Of a stretch of DNA of 44,189 nucleotides, positions 1 through 7,372 are shown in pieces (position 1 is the stretch's first letter; each line of letters begins with the position of its first letter). The position numbers were made by a program, and so were the translations under genes. This DNA comes from an uncultured Methylococcaceae bacterium. GTDB lineage: Bacteria > Pseudomonadota > Gammaproteobacteria > Methylococcales > Methylococcaceae. The stretch spans positions 1-44,189 of the forward strand of contig CAIOOA010000146.1 in the NCBI GenBank assembly GCA_903859815.1, given 5' to 3'. The notes under the pieces were generated by a model. That model saw only the letters and a list, made by a program, of their open reading frames with translations. It had not been told where the DNA came from and made no database searches.

Positions 1-1
1 A

Positions 2-562
2 ACACATCGCGCGAATAATGCTAGAATGTCAGCGGAAGAACGGAATCGCTTTGTGTCATCTCTGGCCGAACAGGTTTCAAGTCAGCTTGAGTCGATAAAT
101 CGGGCTCGCGCAGAAATGTCCAAGAGTACTAGCGAGGAGCGCGCTTCTTTTGTATCAAACTTGGCTAGTAATGTGGCATCATTAGTTCACGAATCAGCCA
201 GTGATAGAGCAGGCGCTCATGCTGCATTCTTTGGTGGTGAGGCAGTAGCGGAAAAAAAAAACGAAACCCCAAAGGTAGCCACTCGCCAAACTAAAGTTAC
301 ACCGGAAAAACCTTCTGTTCATAGTGAACCGCAAGTTAAGGTTGAAGTTAACATTGAGCAGTCGGTAATCCAACCAGAAGCAATACAGACGAATGATCAA
401 TCTCTGAATGCTACAGAGGCTGTTCAGGAAGAACCAGAGTCGGTTACTTTATGGGACAGCTTGGTGGTAAAGAAGGGTAAGGGAGGAGATCATGAAAAAT
501 CCAAAAAGAAGCACCAAGGAGCGGTTTCAGAGGAAAAACTGGATAAACCAGACGAAGATTAA
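2..562 (+). CDS. GvpC-like gas vesicle protein, 5' end outside window
   Basis: The reading frame is open to the left edge, so the ATG at base 26 is probably an internal Met and the gene is 5'-truncated here. The visible N-terminal part has two imperfect helical repeats of roughly 33 residues, each with an EER..FVS.LA pattern, followed by SASDRAGAHAAFFGG. The remainder is a Lys/Glu/Pro/Thr-rich, probably disordered tail. Short amphipathic repeats ending near an FFG motif resemble GvpC, which binds the outside of the gas vesicle and stiffens it, and gvpC commonly lies just before gvpN, as here. The repeat match is weak and the call leans on context. No gvpA is visible; it is expected to the left. 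Confidence 0.5.
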   Translation, partial: THRANNARMSAEERNRFVSSLAEQVSSQLESINRARAEMSKSTSEERASFVSNLASNVASLVHESASDRAGAHAAFFGGEAVAEKKNETPKVATRQTKVTPEKPSVHSEPQVKVEVNIEQSVIQPEAIQTNDQSLNATEAVQEEPESVTLWDSLVVKKGKGGDHEKSKKKHQGAVSEEKLDKPDED

Positions 563-1129
563 TCTGATATTCTAGGATTTTGAAAGCTTTCCAGATAAAT
601 CTTGTTTAGTTATTTTCCACACCAAATAGCTTGACTCGTATTTTTAATGAATTGGAAAGCATCAGTTGGGATACAAAGATATAAAACTTTGTTAACACTG
701 AAGGGAAATATCTAATTTGTCTGCCACTTGGATGTTACAAACCGCGCTATGTGCGTGAGCGTACAGAACCTTTGAATCTTTGGCGTATGATATGCATTTG
801 GTTTTATCGCGCTAGGGCGATAGTTTTAAACTGTCGAGTTCCGTCGTTCTCAAAGCATGGCGCGGTGTATTTTTTTCAAAATTAATTAAAATTACCACCA
901 AGGGGTTGGTGTAATTTGGTAATTTAAACTTATCCCTAATTAATATTATAACATCAAGTTTGGCGGCAAATTATTCTAAAGATGGAAAAGTGGTACTTCG
1001 ATTATTTCCAATCAAGTATTGAATAAGTATTATTCTAACAAATTTTATTTTTACATATTGTCTTTAATCGAACCTACCCTCTTGTCATAGACAAGGACAA
1101 TATTCTAGCTTTCAACAGGAATTCCCTCA
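563..1129. other. Non-coding leader region between gvpC-like gene and gvpN
   Basis: AT-rich stretch of 567 bp with no plausible gene. It contains a candidate sigma-54 promoter (781-796), a dyad at 750-765 (TGTGCG, 4-bp spacer, CGTACA), a small stem at 805-822 (TATCGC/GCGATA), and a stronger stem-loop at 889-917 (arms 889-901 and 906-917, one bulged base, GGGG loop). A 6-bp inverted repeat (CTTGTC/GACAAG, 1081-1095) lies just before the gvpN ribosome binding site. The 889-917 hairpin could end gvpC transcription or structure the gvpN leader. It lacks a clear T-run, so terminator status is unproven. Confidence 0.5.
781..796 (+). promoter_or_regulatory. Candidate sigma-54 (RpoN) promoter upstream of gvpN
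   Basis: TGGCGTATGATATGCA has the invariant GG and GC elements separated by exactly 10 bases, and keeps TGGC and TGCA of the consensus TGGCACGN4TTGCW. It mismatches at four other consensus positions. The cluster encodes its own sigma-54-type activator (7373-8821), which makes the site more believable. It would give a leader of about 320 nt before gvpN. The dyad at 750-765 is closer to -24 than a typical activator site. Confidence 0.35.
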
Positions 1130-2128
1130 ATGACTAACACAAATACAATATCTAAAGAAAACAAACCCACAGAGGAAGACTATGTAATTCCGGAGGCCAG
1201 TGATAGCTTCGTAATAACCCCATATTTAAAGGAGGTTATTGATCGAGCTATGCTTTATCTTCATGCTGGATACCCTGTACATTTTGCAGGACCTTCTGGC
1301 ACAGGAAAAACCACTTTGGCTTTTCATTTGGCCGCACAATGGGGTAGGCCAGTGACTCTCCTTCAGGGCAACGAAGAGTTTGTCACTTCTGATTTAACAG
1401 GAAAAGATATTGGATATCGAAAAAGTAAGTTGGTTGACAACTATATCCATTCAGTCGTAAAAACAGAAGAACAAATGAGTCGAGTATGGGTAGACAACAG
1501 ACTTACGACTGCATGTAGAAAAGGGGACATGCTTATCTATGACGAATTCAACAGGTCAAAAGCAGAAACAAATAACGTCCTTCTCTCTGTTCTGGCTGAA
1601 GGAATTTTAAATTTGCCAGGTCTGCGAGGGGCTGGCGAAGGTTATATGGATGTACATCCTAGCTTTAGAGCAATCTTTACATCAAATCCAGAAGAGTATG
1701 CCGGTACGCACAAAACGCAAGATGCGTTGATTGATCGGATGATTACTATAAAACTCGGTCATCCAGACAGGGACACTGAAATCGAAATATTGCACTCCCG
1801 CTCTGGATTGGATAATGAAGAATCCGCATACATCGTGGATATCGTCAGGGAATTACGAGGTGACGAACACAAATCCAAGACAAGCTTACGTGCGGGGATA
1901 GCCATTGCAAAAATCTTACATCACCAAAATATCAAACCGCGATTTGGCGACAGATTATTCCACGCTGTTTGTTATGACACTCTCAGCATGGAAACTGCAA
2001 AAGTTCAACATGCAGGACGCTCTATTTTCTTCGAGATGGTGGACGACGTTATTCAAAAAGTGTGTCCCCCACTGGAATCGGAACCAGCCAAACGCAATCA
2101 ATCCCGGAAAATCAAGGCTACGGAGTAA
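1130..2128 (+). CDS. gvpN: Gas vesicle AAA+ ATPase GvpN
   Basis: GvpN is a MoxR/CbbQ-like AAA+ ATPase needed for growth of gas vesicles to full size. The 332-aa protein has Walker A GPSGTGKTT at residues 54-62, a Walker B region around 133-141 (DMLIYDEFNRS) and an IFTSNPEEYAG sensor-1 segment with the Asn expected in this family. Length and organisation match known GvpN proteins. The start is supported by an AGGA about 8 bases upstream. The gene follows the long non-coding leader and heads a tightly packed run: the next start is 6 bp after its stop. Its base composition is visibly AT-richer than genes after about 9300. Confidence 0.95.
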   Translation: MTNTNTISKENKPTEEDYVIPEASDSFVITPYLKEVIDRAMLYLHAGYPVHFAGPSGTGKTTLAFHLAAQWGRPVTLLQGNEEFVTSDLTGKDIGYRKSKLVDNYIHSVVKTEEQMSRVWVDNRLTTACRKGDMLIYDEFNRSKAETNNVLLSVLAEGILNLPGLRGAGEGYMDVHPSFRAIFTSNPEEYAGTHKTQDALIDRMITIKLGHPDRDTEIEILHSRSGLDNEESAYIVDIVRELRGDEHKSKTSLRAGIAIAKILHHQNIKPRFGDRLFHAVCYDTLSMETAKVQHAGRSIFFEMVDDVIQKVCPPLESEPAKRNQSRKIKATE

Positions 2129-2134
2129 TACAAT

Positions 2135-2440
2135 ATGACTATCCGCACAAGGCCCCCTCGTTCAGTCTCGGATATAAAAACCCACTCTGGTCGCGCAAAA
2201 AACAAACACGAAACTTATAGAAATTATTTTCAAGTAGGTGCATTAGAGTTGGAGCGTTGGCGTCGGGAACGTGAGCGTGAAGCCGCTTCAAATCGCATTG
2301 CTGATATTGATTCCAGAATAGCCGATATAGATAAGGAAAAAAAGATGTTACTTGACGATGCCGCCGAAGCACAAGGAGAACATTCAGTCAATCCAGAGCC
2401 TATAGAGAAAAAACCTTCTGGTATGAAAATTAAATATTAA
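2135..2440 (+). CDS. Small coiled-coil gas vesicle protein, GvpV-like
   Basis: A 101-aa protein starting 6 bp after gvpN. The first 35 residues are basic (PPRSVSDIKTHSGRAKNKHE). From about residue 40 there is a charged helical segment (ELERWRREREREA) leading into a heptad-like region (IADIDSRIADIDKEKKMLL) that should form a coiled coil, then a short polar tail. The position between gvpN and the first gvpF/L gene matches gvpV of the Serratia-type cluster as I recall it, and the helix pattern fits what I know of such proteins. There is no catalytic motif. The exact role is unknown; a scaffold or adaptor function in assembly is only a guess. Confidence 0.6.
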   Translation: MTIRTRPPRSVSDIKTHSGRAKNKHETYRNYFQVGALELERWRREREREAASNRIADIDSRIADIDKEKKMLLDDAAEAQGEHSVNPEPIEKKPSGMKIKY

Positions 2441-2450
2441 GGTCTGAGCT

Positions 2451-2648
2451 ATGAATAAAATTCGCACTAGTTCCCATATCCGCACCTTTCGCGGCCTAAA
2501 AAGTTTCCGTTCTTGCGTCAATGCTACAGGCGTATCTCAAATTATCCCAGATTTTGGCCGGGTTCATTTAGAAGAATGCCGCAGATTAAACCGAGTACTT
2601 CATACCGCTCGTATGAAAAGTGTAAGAAAAACCCCTTCAGGAGTATAA
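2451..2648 (+). CDS. Unrecognised 65-aa basic protein within the gvp operon
   Basis: A short reading frame between the gvpV-like gene (10-bp gap) and gvpF/L, whose GTG start lies 2 bases after this stop. The tight packing on both sides and a purine-rich GGTCTGAG upstream of the ATG argue that it is translated. The product is basic, rich in Arg and Ser, with two Cys (about residues 23 and 43) and no membrane segment. I do not recognise the family. It could be a small accessory factor of the vesicle machinery, or a remnant coding segment whose translation couples to gvpF. Confidence 0.5.
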   Translation: MNKIRTSSHIRTFRGLKSFRSCVNATGVSQIIPDFGRVHLEECRRLNRVLHTARMKSVRKTPSGV

Positions 2649-2649
2649 T

Positions 2650-3462
2650 GTGAATGCTATCAAAACAAATAGCGGTCGTCCTAAAATTCTTTACGCTCTT
2701 TGTACTGGAGGTGGAGAAGCCCCTTCTTATAAAGTCAAAGGTTTAGAAGCAGCCGCTGTTTATGCCATTGATAATGGCGGACTAAGAGCGATAGTAAGTG
2801 ATACATTGAGTCCGCGTGTGCGCCCAGAAAGGCGTAATATTACAGCTCATCAAACAGTTTTACATTATCTGATGGAACAGGAAACTGTACTGCCTATGCG
2901 CTTCGGGGTGATAGCACGCAATGCCGAAGCAGTAAAGAAACTACTAGAGACTAATTCTAAGAGCATTAAGGAACATTTTAAGCGATTGGAAGGACGTGTC
3001 GAAATGGGTTTACGTGTCAGTTGGGATACATCCAATATTTATGAGTATTTTGTCGCAACTCACCCTGTTTTACGTGAGGCGCGTGATGAAGTATGGAACA
3101 AATCCACCAATATTCAAAGGGATCAAAAGGTAGAATTAGGTCGGTTATACGAGTCATTGCGGGCTGCTGATAGGAAAGATTGCGCTGAAAAGGTAAAAGA
3201 AGTCCTAGCGGATTATTGTGAAGACATTGTCGAAAACCCTGTCAAAAGAGAAAAGGATATCATGAACTTAGCATGTTTAGTTGAACGAAAGCATATGGAT
3301 GATTTTGCCAAGGGTGTTTTTAAGGCTTCGAAACTTTTCGATAATGTTTATTTGTTTGACTATACCGGCCCGTGGGCGCCACATAACTTCGTTACCTTAG
3401 ATTTGCATGCACCTTCATCTAAAACCAAAGTTAAGGATGATGAAAGCGATGACCCGGACTAA
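2650..3462 (+). CDS. gvpF: Gas vesicle protein GvpF/GvpL family (copy 1)
   Basis: GvpF/GvpL proteins interact with GvpA and other minor Gvp proteins and are thought to start or support vesicle nucleation. The 270-aa product shows the family pattern: an N-terminal ILYALCTGGG strand, the central LPMRFGVI segment (about residues 84-91), a Glu/Lys-rich helical middle, and the C-terminal YLFDYTGPWAPHNFV motif (GPWxPYxF in the family). The start is GTG at 2650; the overlapping ATG two bases earlier is followed at once by a stop. The acidic tail after residue 255 is not conserved in the family. This is the first of three family members in the cluster. Confidence 0.93.
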   Translation: MNAIKTNSGRPKILYALCTGGGEAPSYKVKGLEAAAVYAIDNGGLRAIVSDTLSPRVRPERRNITAHQTVLHYLMEQETVLPMRFGVIARNAEAVKKLLETNSKSIKEHFKRLEGRVEMGLRVSWDTSNIYEYFVATHPVLREARDEVWNKSTNIQRDQKVELGRLYESLRAADRKDCAEKVKEVLADYCEDIVENPVKREKDIMNLACLVERKHMDDFAKGVFKASKLFDNVYLFDYTGPWAPHNFVTLDLHAPSSKTKVKDDESDDPD

Positions 3463-3471
3463 GGTGAGGTC

Positions 3472-3789
3472 ATGCTTATAGTAGATGACATACTTTTATT
3501 TCCAATAAAGGGAATCAATTGGGTATTTAAGCAAATCCATGATATTGCCGAGGAAGAACTGGAGGGTGAAGCTGACCGTATTAGGGAGAACTTAACAGAT
3601 TTGTATATGCTGCTTGAAACCGGGCAGATTACAGAGGAAGAATTTGAACAGCAGGAAAAGGAACTATTAGATCGTCTTGATTCACTGCAAGAAGAAGACG
3701 ACATGATTGGCGGCGCTCTTGAGTCTGAAGAAGAAGAGGAGGAGGAGGAGGATATTGACACAAGTAGTCCTATGGTTAAACCTGAATGA
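3472..3789 (+). CDS. gvpG: Gas vesicle protein GvpG
   Basis: A 105-aa protein with the GvpG signature: N-terminal DDILLFPIKGINWVFKQI, then acidic helices with the pattern GQITEEEFEQQEKELLDRLD. GvpG is a small essential assembly accessory protein usually encoded next to gvpF, as here. The C-terminus has a run of Glu residues (about 91-97) longer than I expect for the family. The ATG follows gvpF by 9 bp with a GGTGAG ribosome binding site, and the stop overlaps the next start by 4 bp (ATGA), suggesting translational coupling to the ArsA-like gene. Confidence 0.92.
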   Translation: MLIVDDILLFPIKGINWVFKQIHDIAEEELEGEADRIRENLTDLYMLLETGQITEEEFEQQEKELLDRLDSLQEEDDMIGGALESEEEEEEEEDIDTSSPMVKPE

Positions 3790-5705
3790 TTAATCACGAG
3801 GAACCCTCCTTCCTTGAATCTTCTTCATCGGAAAAACTAATTTTTTTTGGTGGGAAGGGGGGTGTTGGTAAGACAACCTGTGCTTGTGCGACTGCCCTTA
3901 CGTTGTCAGAACGGCATCCAGAGCATCAGTATCTACTAATTTCAACAGATCCTGCGCACTCCCTTTGGGATACTTTCGCTGATTTAACTTTACCCGAGAA
4001 CTTAGAAGTTCGTGAATTGGATGCTTCAGCCTCTTTACATAATTTCAAGGCCAAACATGAACAGATGTTAAAAGAAATTGGCGAACGGGGAACTTTTTTA
4101 GACAACGAAGACCTGCAAGGAATAATGGATCTATCCTTGCCAGGCATGGATGAATTGGCAGCTTATCTGGAAATAGCCGATTGGTTGCAACAGAGCAAAT
4201 ATCACACTATTGTTGTAGACACAGCGCCTACGGGGCATACCCTGCGATTATTGGAAATGCCAGATTTGGTTCGTCGCTGGCTAACTGGCTTAGACACCTT
4301 GCTGGCAAAGCATCGTTATATTCGCCGCCATTTTACAGGCAATATAAATCTAGACCATTTAGACCGTTTTCTTGTCGAAATGAACAGTTCATTATCGGCC
4401 ATTGAAAAATTAATGAAGAACCAAGAAAGCTGTCAGTTTGTAATTGTGATGCTTGCTGAATCCATGAGTATTGAGGAAAGCATTGATCTTGCCTTGGCAT
4501 TGGCTGAAAGGAAGATGCGAGTACCAGAAATAATCATAAATCAATTAATTATAGCTAGTGATTGTCCAACGTGCAGTGCTAGGCGAAATAGGCAAATGCA
4601 AGCACTAAAGGGAGTATCAAGTCGTTTAAAATGTCAAAGATTCTGGGAATTGCCTTTGCTCTCCGAAGAACCGTGCGCTAAGACACTAAGCTATCTTTGG
4701 TCAAACGTCCTACCATTCGAAGAATGTGGTGAACAACCCCAATTTTGTGACGAGTTACCGCTGAAAGTAGAGTTTGCTAGTATCTTACCGCCAAGATCAG
4801 TTAAACTTATTATATTTGCTGGCAAGGGTGGAGTAGGAAAAACGACGATGGCTTGCGCAACGGCCTTACGCATGCGAAGTGAGTACCCTGACCTACGTGT
4901 GTTGCTTTTTTCAACCGACCCGGCGCATTCACTAGCGGACTGTCTAAATCAAGTTGTTAGGAGCACCCCTACCAAAATCCTGCCTGGTTTGGACGCACAA
5001 GAGATCAATGCCGAAGATTCCTTCAATGATGTCAGGCAGGAATATCGCGAGGAACTTGAAACATTTCTAGCAGATGCATTTCATGGGATTGACATTACCT
5101 TCGACCGGGAAGTGATGGAACATCTGTTGGATTTGGCACCGCCCGGGTTGGACGAGATTATGGCTTTGACTTCAGTTATGGAACATCTTGATGGCGGCTG
5201 CTATGATGTTGTGGTAATGGACTCTGCTCCAAGTGGACACCTGATCCGTCTGCTTGAAATGCCAGAGTTGATCAGGAGTTGGTTGAGGCAGTTTTTTTCC
5301 TTATTGCTAAAATACAGGCGTGTCATGCGATTGCCTAAGCTTTCGGAACGATTGGTTGACTTGTCGCGCAAACTTAAATCCTTGCGCACCATACTTGTCG
5401 ACCCTGAAAAAACTTATCTTTATGCGATTACCATTCCCACAAATTTGGCGTTGGAGAAAACCTCGGAAATGCTGGATAGCCTAAATAAGCTCAACATCCA
5501 TTTAAAGGAGTTGTTTGTGAATCAAATTACACCTACCAGCAACTGCCTTTTTTGCCGTACACTGAATGAACGCGAGAAAAATCAAATAGATAAGGTGAAG
5601 TACATAGTTTTCAATAATAAACCAATTACTAAAATATTTATAAACTTTAATTCCGGTGGCATGACAAACTTGGAAGCGTTGGGTAATAAACTATTTAAGA
5701 TTTAA
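3786..5705 (+). CDS. Tandem ArsA/Get3-like ATPase in gvp operon
   Basis: A 639-aa protein made of two similar halves of the ArsA/Get3 (signal-recognition-type) ATPase fold. The first half has the deviant Walker A GGKGGVGKTT (22-31), STDPAHS (about 53-59) and DTAPTGHTLRLLEMP; the second repeats these from about residue 344 (GKGGVGKTT, STDPAHS, DSAPSGHLIRLLEMP). Each half also carries a CxxC pair (CPTC near 261, CLFC near 588) like the zinc-binding pair of Get3, the chaperone for tail-anchored membrane proteins. No arsenic genes are nearby, and the gene is coupled to gvpG, so a chaperone role for hydrophobic Gvp subunits is more likely than arsenite export. That role is inference. It sits where I recall gvpW in Serratia. 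Confidence 0.88.
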   Translation: MINHEEPSFLESSSSEKLIFFGGKGGVGKTTCACATALTLSERHPEHQYLLISTDPAHSLWDTFADLTLPENLEVRELDASASLHNFKAKHEQMLKEIGERGTFLDNEDLQGIMDLSLPGMDELAAYLEIADWLQQSKYHTIVVDTAPTGHTLRLLEMPDLVRRWLTGLDTLLAKHRYIRRHFTGNINLDHLDRFLVEMNSSLSAIEKLMKNQESCQFVIVMLAESMSIEESIDLALALAERKMRVPEIIINQLIIASDCPTCSARRNRQMQALKGVSSRLKCQRFWELPLLSEEPCAKTLSYLWSNVLPFEECGEQPQFCDELPLKVEFASILPPRSVKLIIFAGKGGVGKTTMACATALRMRSEYPDLRVLLFSTDPAHSLADCLNQVVRSTPTKILPGLDAQEINAEDSFNDVRQEYREELETFLADAFHGIDITFDREVMEHLLDLAPPGLDEIMALTSVMEHLDGGCYDVVVMDSAPSGHLIRLLEMPELIRSWLRQFFSLLLKYRRVMRLPKLSERLVDLSRKLKSLRTILVDPEKTYLYAITIPTNLALEKTSEMLDSLNKLNIHLKELFVNQITPTSNCLFCRTLNEREKNQIDKVKYIVFNNKPITKIFINFNSGGMTNLEALGNKLFKI

Positions 5706-5787
5706 CTTTAATAAGATTTATGAATTTATTTTTTTTATAAAAGAACATTGAAATAACTATCCCTCCTCACTACTTAAGGCTCTTGGT

Positions 5788-6006
5788 GTGTCTATAATCG
5801 AAATACAAAAGCGAGAAGATTCTCAACAGGTATCCTTATGCGAAGCTTTGGATAGAATTCTTAACAAAGGAGCGGTCATCGTTGCTGATATCACAATTTC
5901 GGTTGCTGATATAGACTTGGTATACCTCAGCTTGCAAGCGTTATTGGCATCAGTCGAAACAGGAAGAAAAATTAGAGGCTTCAGCAATACTAGCCATGAA
6001 GAATGA
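5788..6006 (+). CDS. gvpS: Minor gas vesicle protein of the GvpA superfamily, GvpS-like
   Basis: A 72-aa GvpA-superfamily protein. Residues 16-59 hold the core helix-strand-strand-helix segment (SLCEALDRILNKGAVIVADI, then VADIDLVYLSLQALLASVET). The DLVYLSLQALLASVET stretch is closest to what I know of GvpS from Bacillus megaterium (DLVYLDLRVLISSVET), and the order S-K-J also matches that species. Minor GvpA paralogues are needed for nucleation or shape rather than forming the bulk wall. GTG at 5788 is the likely start; no strong ribosome binding site is seen. It follows an 82-bp AT-rich gap and overlaps gvpK by 11 bp. Confidence 0.85.
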   Translation: MSIIEIQKREDSQQVSLCEALDRILNKGAVIVADITISVADIDLVYLSLQALLASVETGRKIRGFSNTSHEE

Positions 6007-6349
6007 AAATTTACAATCCACACAGAGCCAAGCTTTAGTCAATTTGACATCCATTGCTCAAAAAGACAAGGCTCATGGCAATTCTAGGTCGAGGTTGGAA
6101 ATTAATGGAGACAAAGTCCGTAACGGTTTGGCGCAACTGGTGCTGACACTGGTAAAATTGCTGCACGAACTGCTTGAAAGACAGGCCATACAGCGGATGG
6201 ACTCTGGCTCATTGACTGACGAAGAAATCGAGCGCTTGGGCTTGACCTTAATGAGACAGGCAGAGGAACTTGACAGGTTGAGAGAAGTTTTCGATCTAAA
6301 GGAAGAAGATTTGAATTTGGACTTAGGCCCATTGGGCCGACTATTATAA
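5996..6349 (+). CDS. gvpK: Gas vesicle protein GvpK
   Basis: GvpK is a small conserved assembly protein needed for vesicle formation. The 117-aa product has the diagnostic core GDKVRNGLAQLVLTLVKLLH, the RMDSGSLTDEEIERLGLTLM segment and the C-terminal DLNLDLGPLGRLL motif, all well matched to the family. The N-terminal 35 residues are variable and polar. The start lies inside the end of gvpS (11-bp overlap), and gvpJ follows after 10 bp with a short GGG-containing leader, so S, K and J are likely translated from one message. Confidence 0.96.
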   Translation: MKNENLQSTQSQALVNLTSIAQKDKAHGNSRSRLEINGDKVRNGLAQLVLTLVKLLHELLERQAIQRMDSGSLTDEEIERLGLTLMRQAEELDRLREVFDLKEEDLNLDLGPLGRLL

Positions 6350-6359
6350 GGGTTTTATC

Positions 6360-6686
6360 ATGAACGACAATAAAACATTGACCCACTCCACTAATTCGAC
6401 TACCGTAGCCGATTTGCTTGAACGGCTTTTAGACAAAGGAATTGTCATCAGCGGCGACATTCGGATCAGACTGGTGGAAGTGGAACTGTTAACTCTCGAA
6501 ATCCGTCTGCTAATTTGTTCGGTAGACAAAGCTTTGGAGATGGGATTGGACTGGTGGAGTGGCAATCCTGCATTCGACTCTAGGGCGAGAGTGCCCGCAC
6601 TACCATCGCCGGATTTGGAAGAGCGCTTGAAAAGACTGGAAGCTAGGTTGGAAGTGCCTGAGCTTGTACCTGAAAAAATTGCTTAG
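6360..6686 (+). CDS. gvpJ: Minor gas vesicle protein GvpJ (GvpA superfamily)
   Basis: A 108-aa protein. The GvpA-like core lies at about residues 16-62 (TVADLLERLLDKGIVISGDI, then a strand-helix unit ending ICSVDKALEMGLDWW). The SVDKAxEMGxxWW ending is typical of GvpJ rather than GvpA. A C-terminal LEERLKRLEARLE segment should form a short coiled coil, again as in GvpJ. GvpJ is a minor component involved in initiation or shape of the vesicle. It follows gvpK directly and is followed 18 bp later by the 190-aa unknown gene. Confidence 0.9.
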   Translation: MNDNKTLTHSTNSTTVADLLERLLDKGIVISGDIRIRLVEVELLTLEIRLLICSVDKALEMGLDWWSGNPAFDSRARVPALPSPDLEERLKRLEARLEVPELVPEKIA

Positions 6687-6704
6687 CTTCAGTTATTCAC
6701 TTTT

Positions 6705-7277
6705 ATGCGTGCGCTAATACGTTTTCCCATAATTCATGGCAATGAAGATATGGGCAAATTATATGAAGTTGTAAACAAAACTAGGACTGAAGAAGAATCG
6801 CAAAAACAAGAGGCGGTGGTAAAATACTTCTGGGCTACCATTGAAAACGCTATTAATGGCTTTAGCCTTGACTATTCAAAAGTCAAGATCTACCAAGATA
6901 GTCTTCCCGTTTGCGGAAAAGAAACCGATATTGTAAATGATACAGCAAGCACGGGCAGCCCAAACTACCTTTTATTGCAAGCTCTCCGTGATAAGGGGGC
7001 GACTATCTTGGGAACAGAATCCCCGGAATTACTGCTGAAAGAGTATAATCTAATGAAGCAAGTATACCAACCCAAGTCTGGTCAACAGCCACCCAGTCAG
7101 GAGCAAGCACAATCATTATTGGATCAGCGCGATGAGTTCATAGCCCGGCGGATTGATGAGACATTGCAAGAAGAAGAAATGGGTCTGCTCTTTTTAGGGC
7201 TGAATCACCATATTGAGGGCAAACTAGCTAATGACATTAAATTGATCGAACCGCTTGGCAAACTAAGGCCAAAATAA
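6705..7277 (+). CDS. Conserved protein of unknown function in gvp cluster
   Basis: A 190-aa soluble protein with no membrane segment or signal peptide. The opening MRALIRFPIIHGNEDMG, the KIYQDSLPVCG segment (about 63-73), GSPNYLLLQALRDKGATILGTE and a later LLLKEYNLM look like islands of a conserved family: I have an impression of similar hypothetical proteins elsewhere but cannot name the family or a function. Residues 110-130 are polar and likely a linker; the last 60 form a helical domain. It follows gvpJ by 18 bp and ends 95 bp before the regulator gene. It occupies the place of gvpY in the Serratia cluster as I recall it. A Cys at about residue 72 is conserved in my impression of the family. 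Confidence 0.7.
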   Translation: MRALIRFPIIHGNEDMGKLYEVVNKTRTEEESQKQEAVVKYFWATIENAINGFSLDYSKVKIYQDSLPVCGKETDIVNDTASTGSPNYLLLQALRDKGATILGTESPELLLKEYNLMKQVYQPKSGQQPPSQEQAQSLLDQRDEFIARRIDETLQEEEMGLLFLGLNHHIEGKLANDIKLIEPLGKLRPK

Positions 7278-7372
7278 TTTGTAGTTGTTATTTTGCCAAA
7301 TTCCATGATAGTTTTCATTTATTTTCGTTCTTCGTCACCGACAGTAGGAATGGACATGATCGCTAGAGAACC

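Noticed and set aside
563-1129. A gvpA gene hidden in the gap before gvpN
   Set aside because: No frame encodes a GvpA-like core in this stretch; stops occur in all frames.
3459-3797. Minus-strand Ser-rich frame opposite gvpG
   Set aside because: The Ser run is the reverse reading of the Glu run of GvpG.
3786-5705. Arsenite efflux ATPase of an ars operon
   Set aside because: No arsB, arsC, arsD or arsR nearby; the gene is translationally coupled to gvpG and has Get3-like CxxC pairs.
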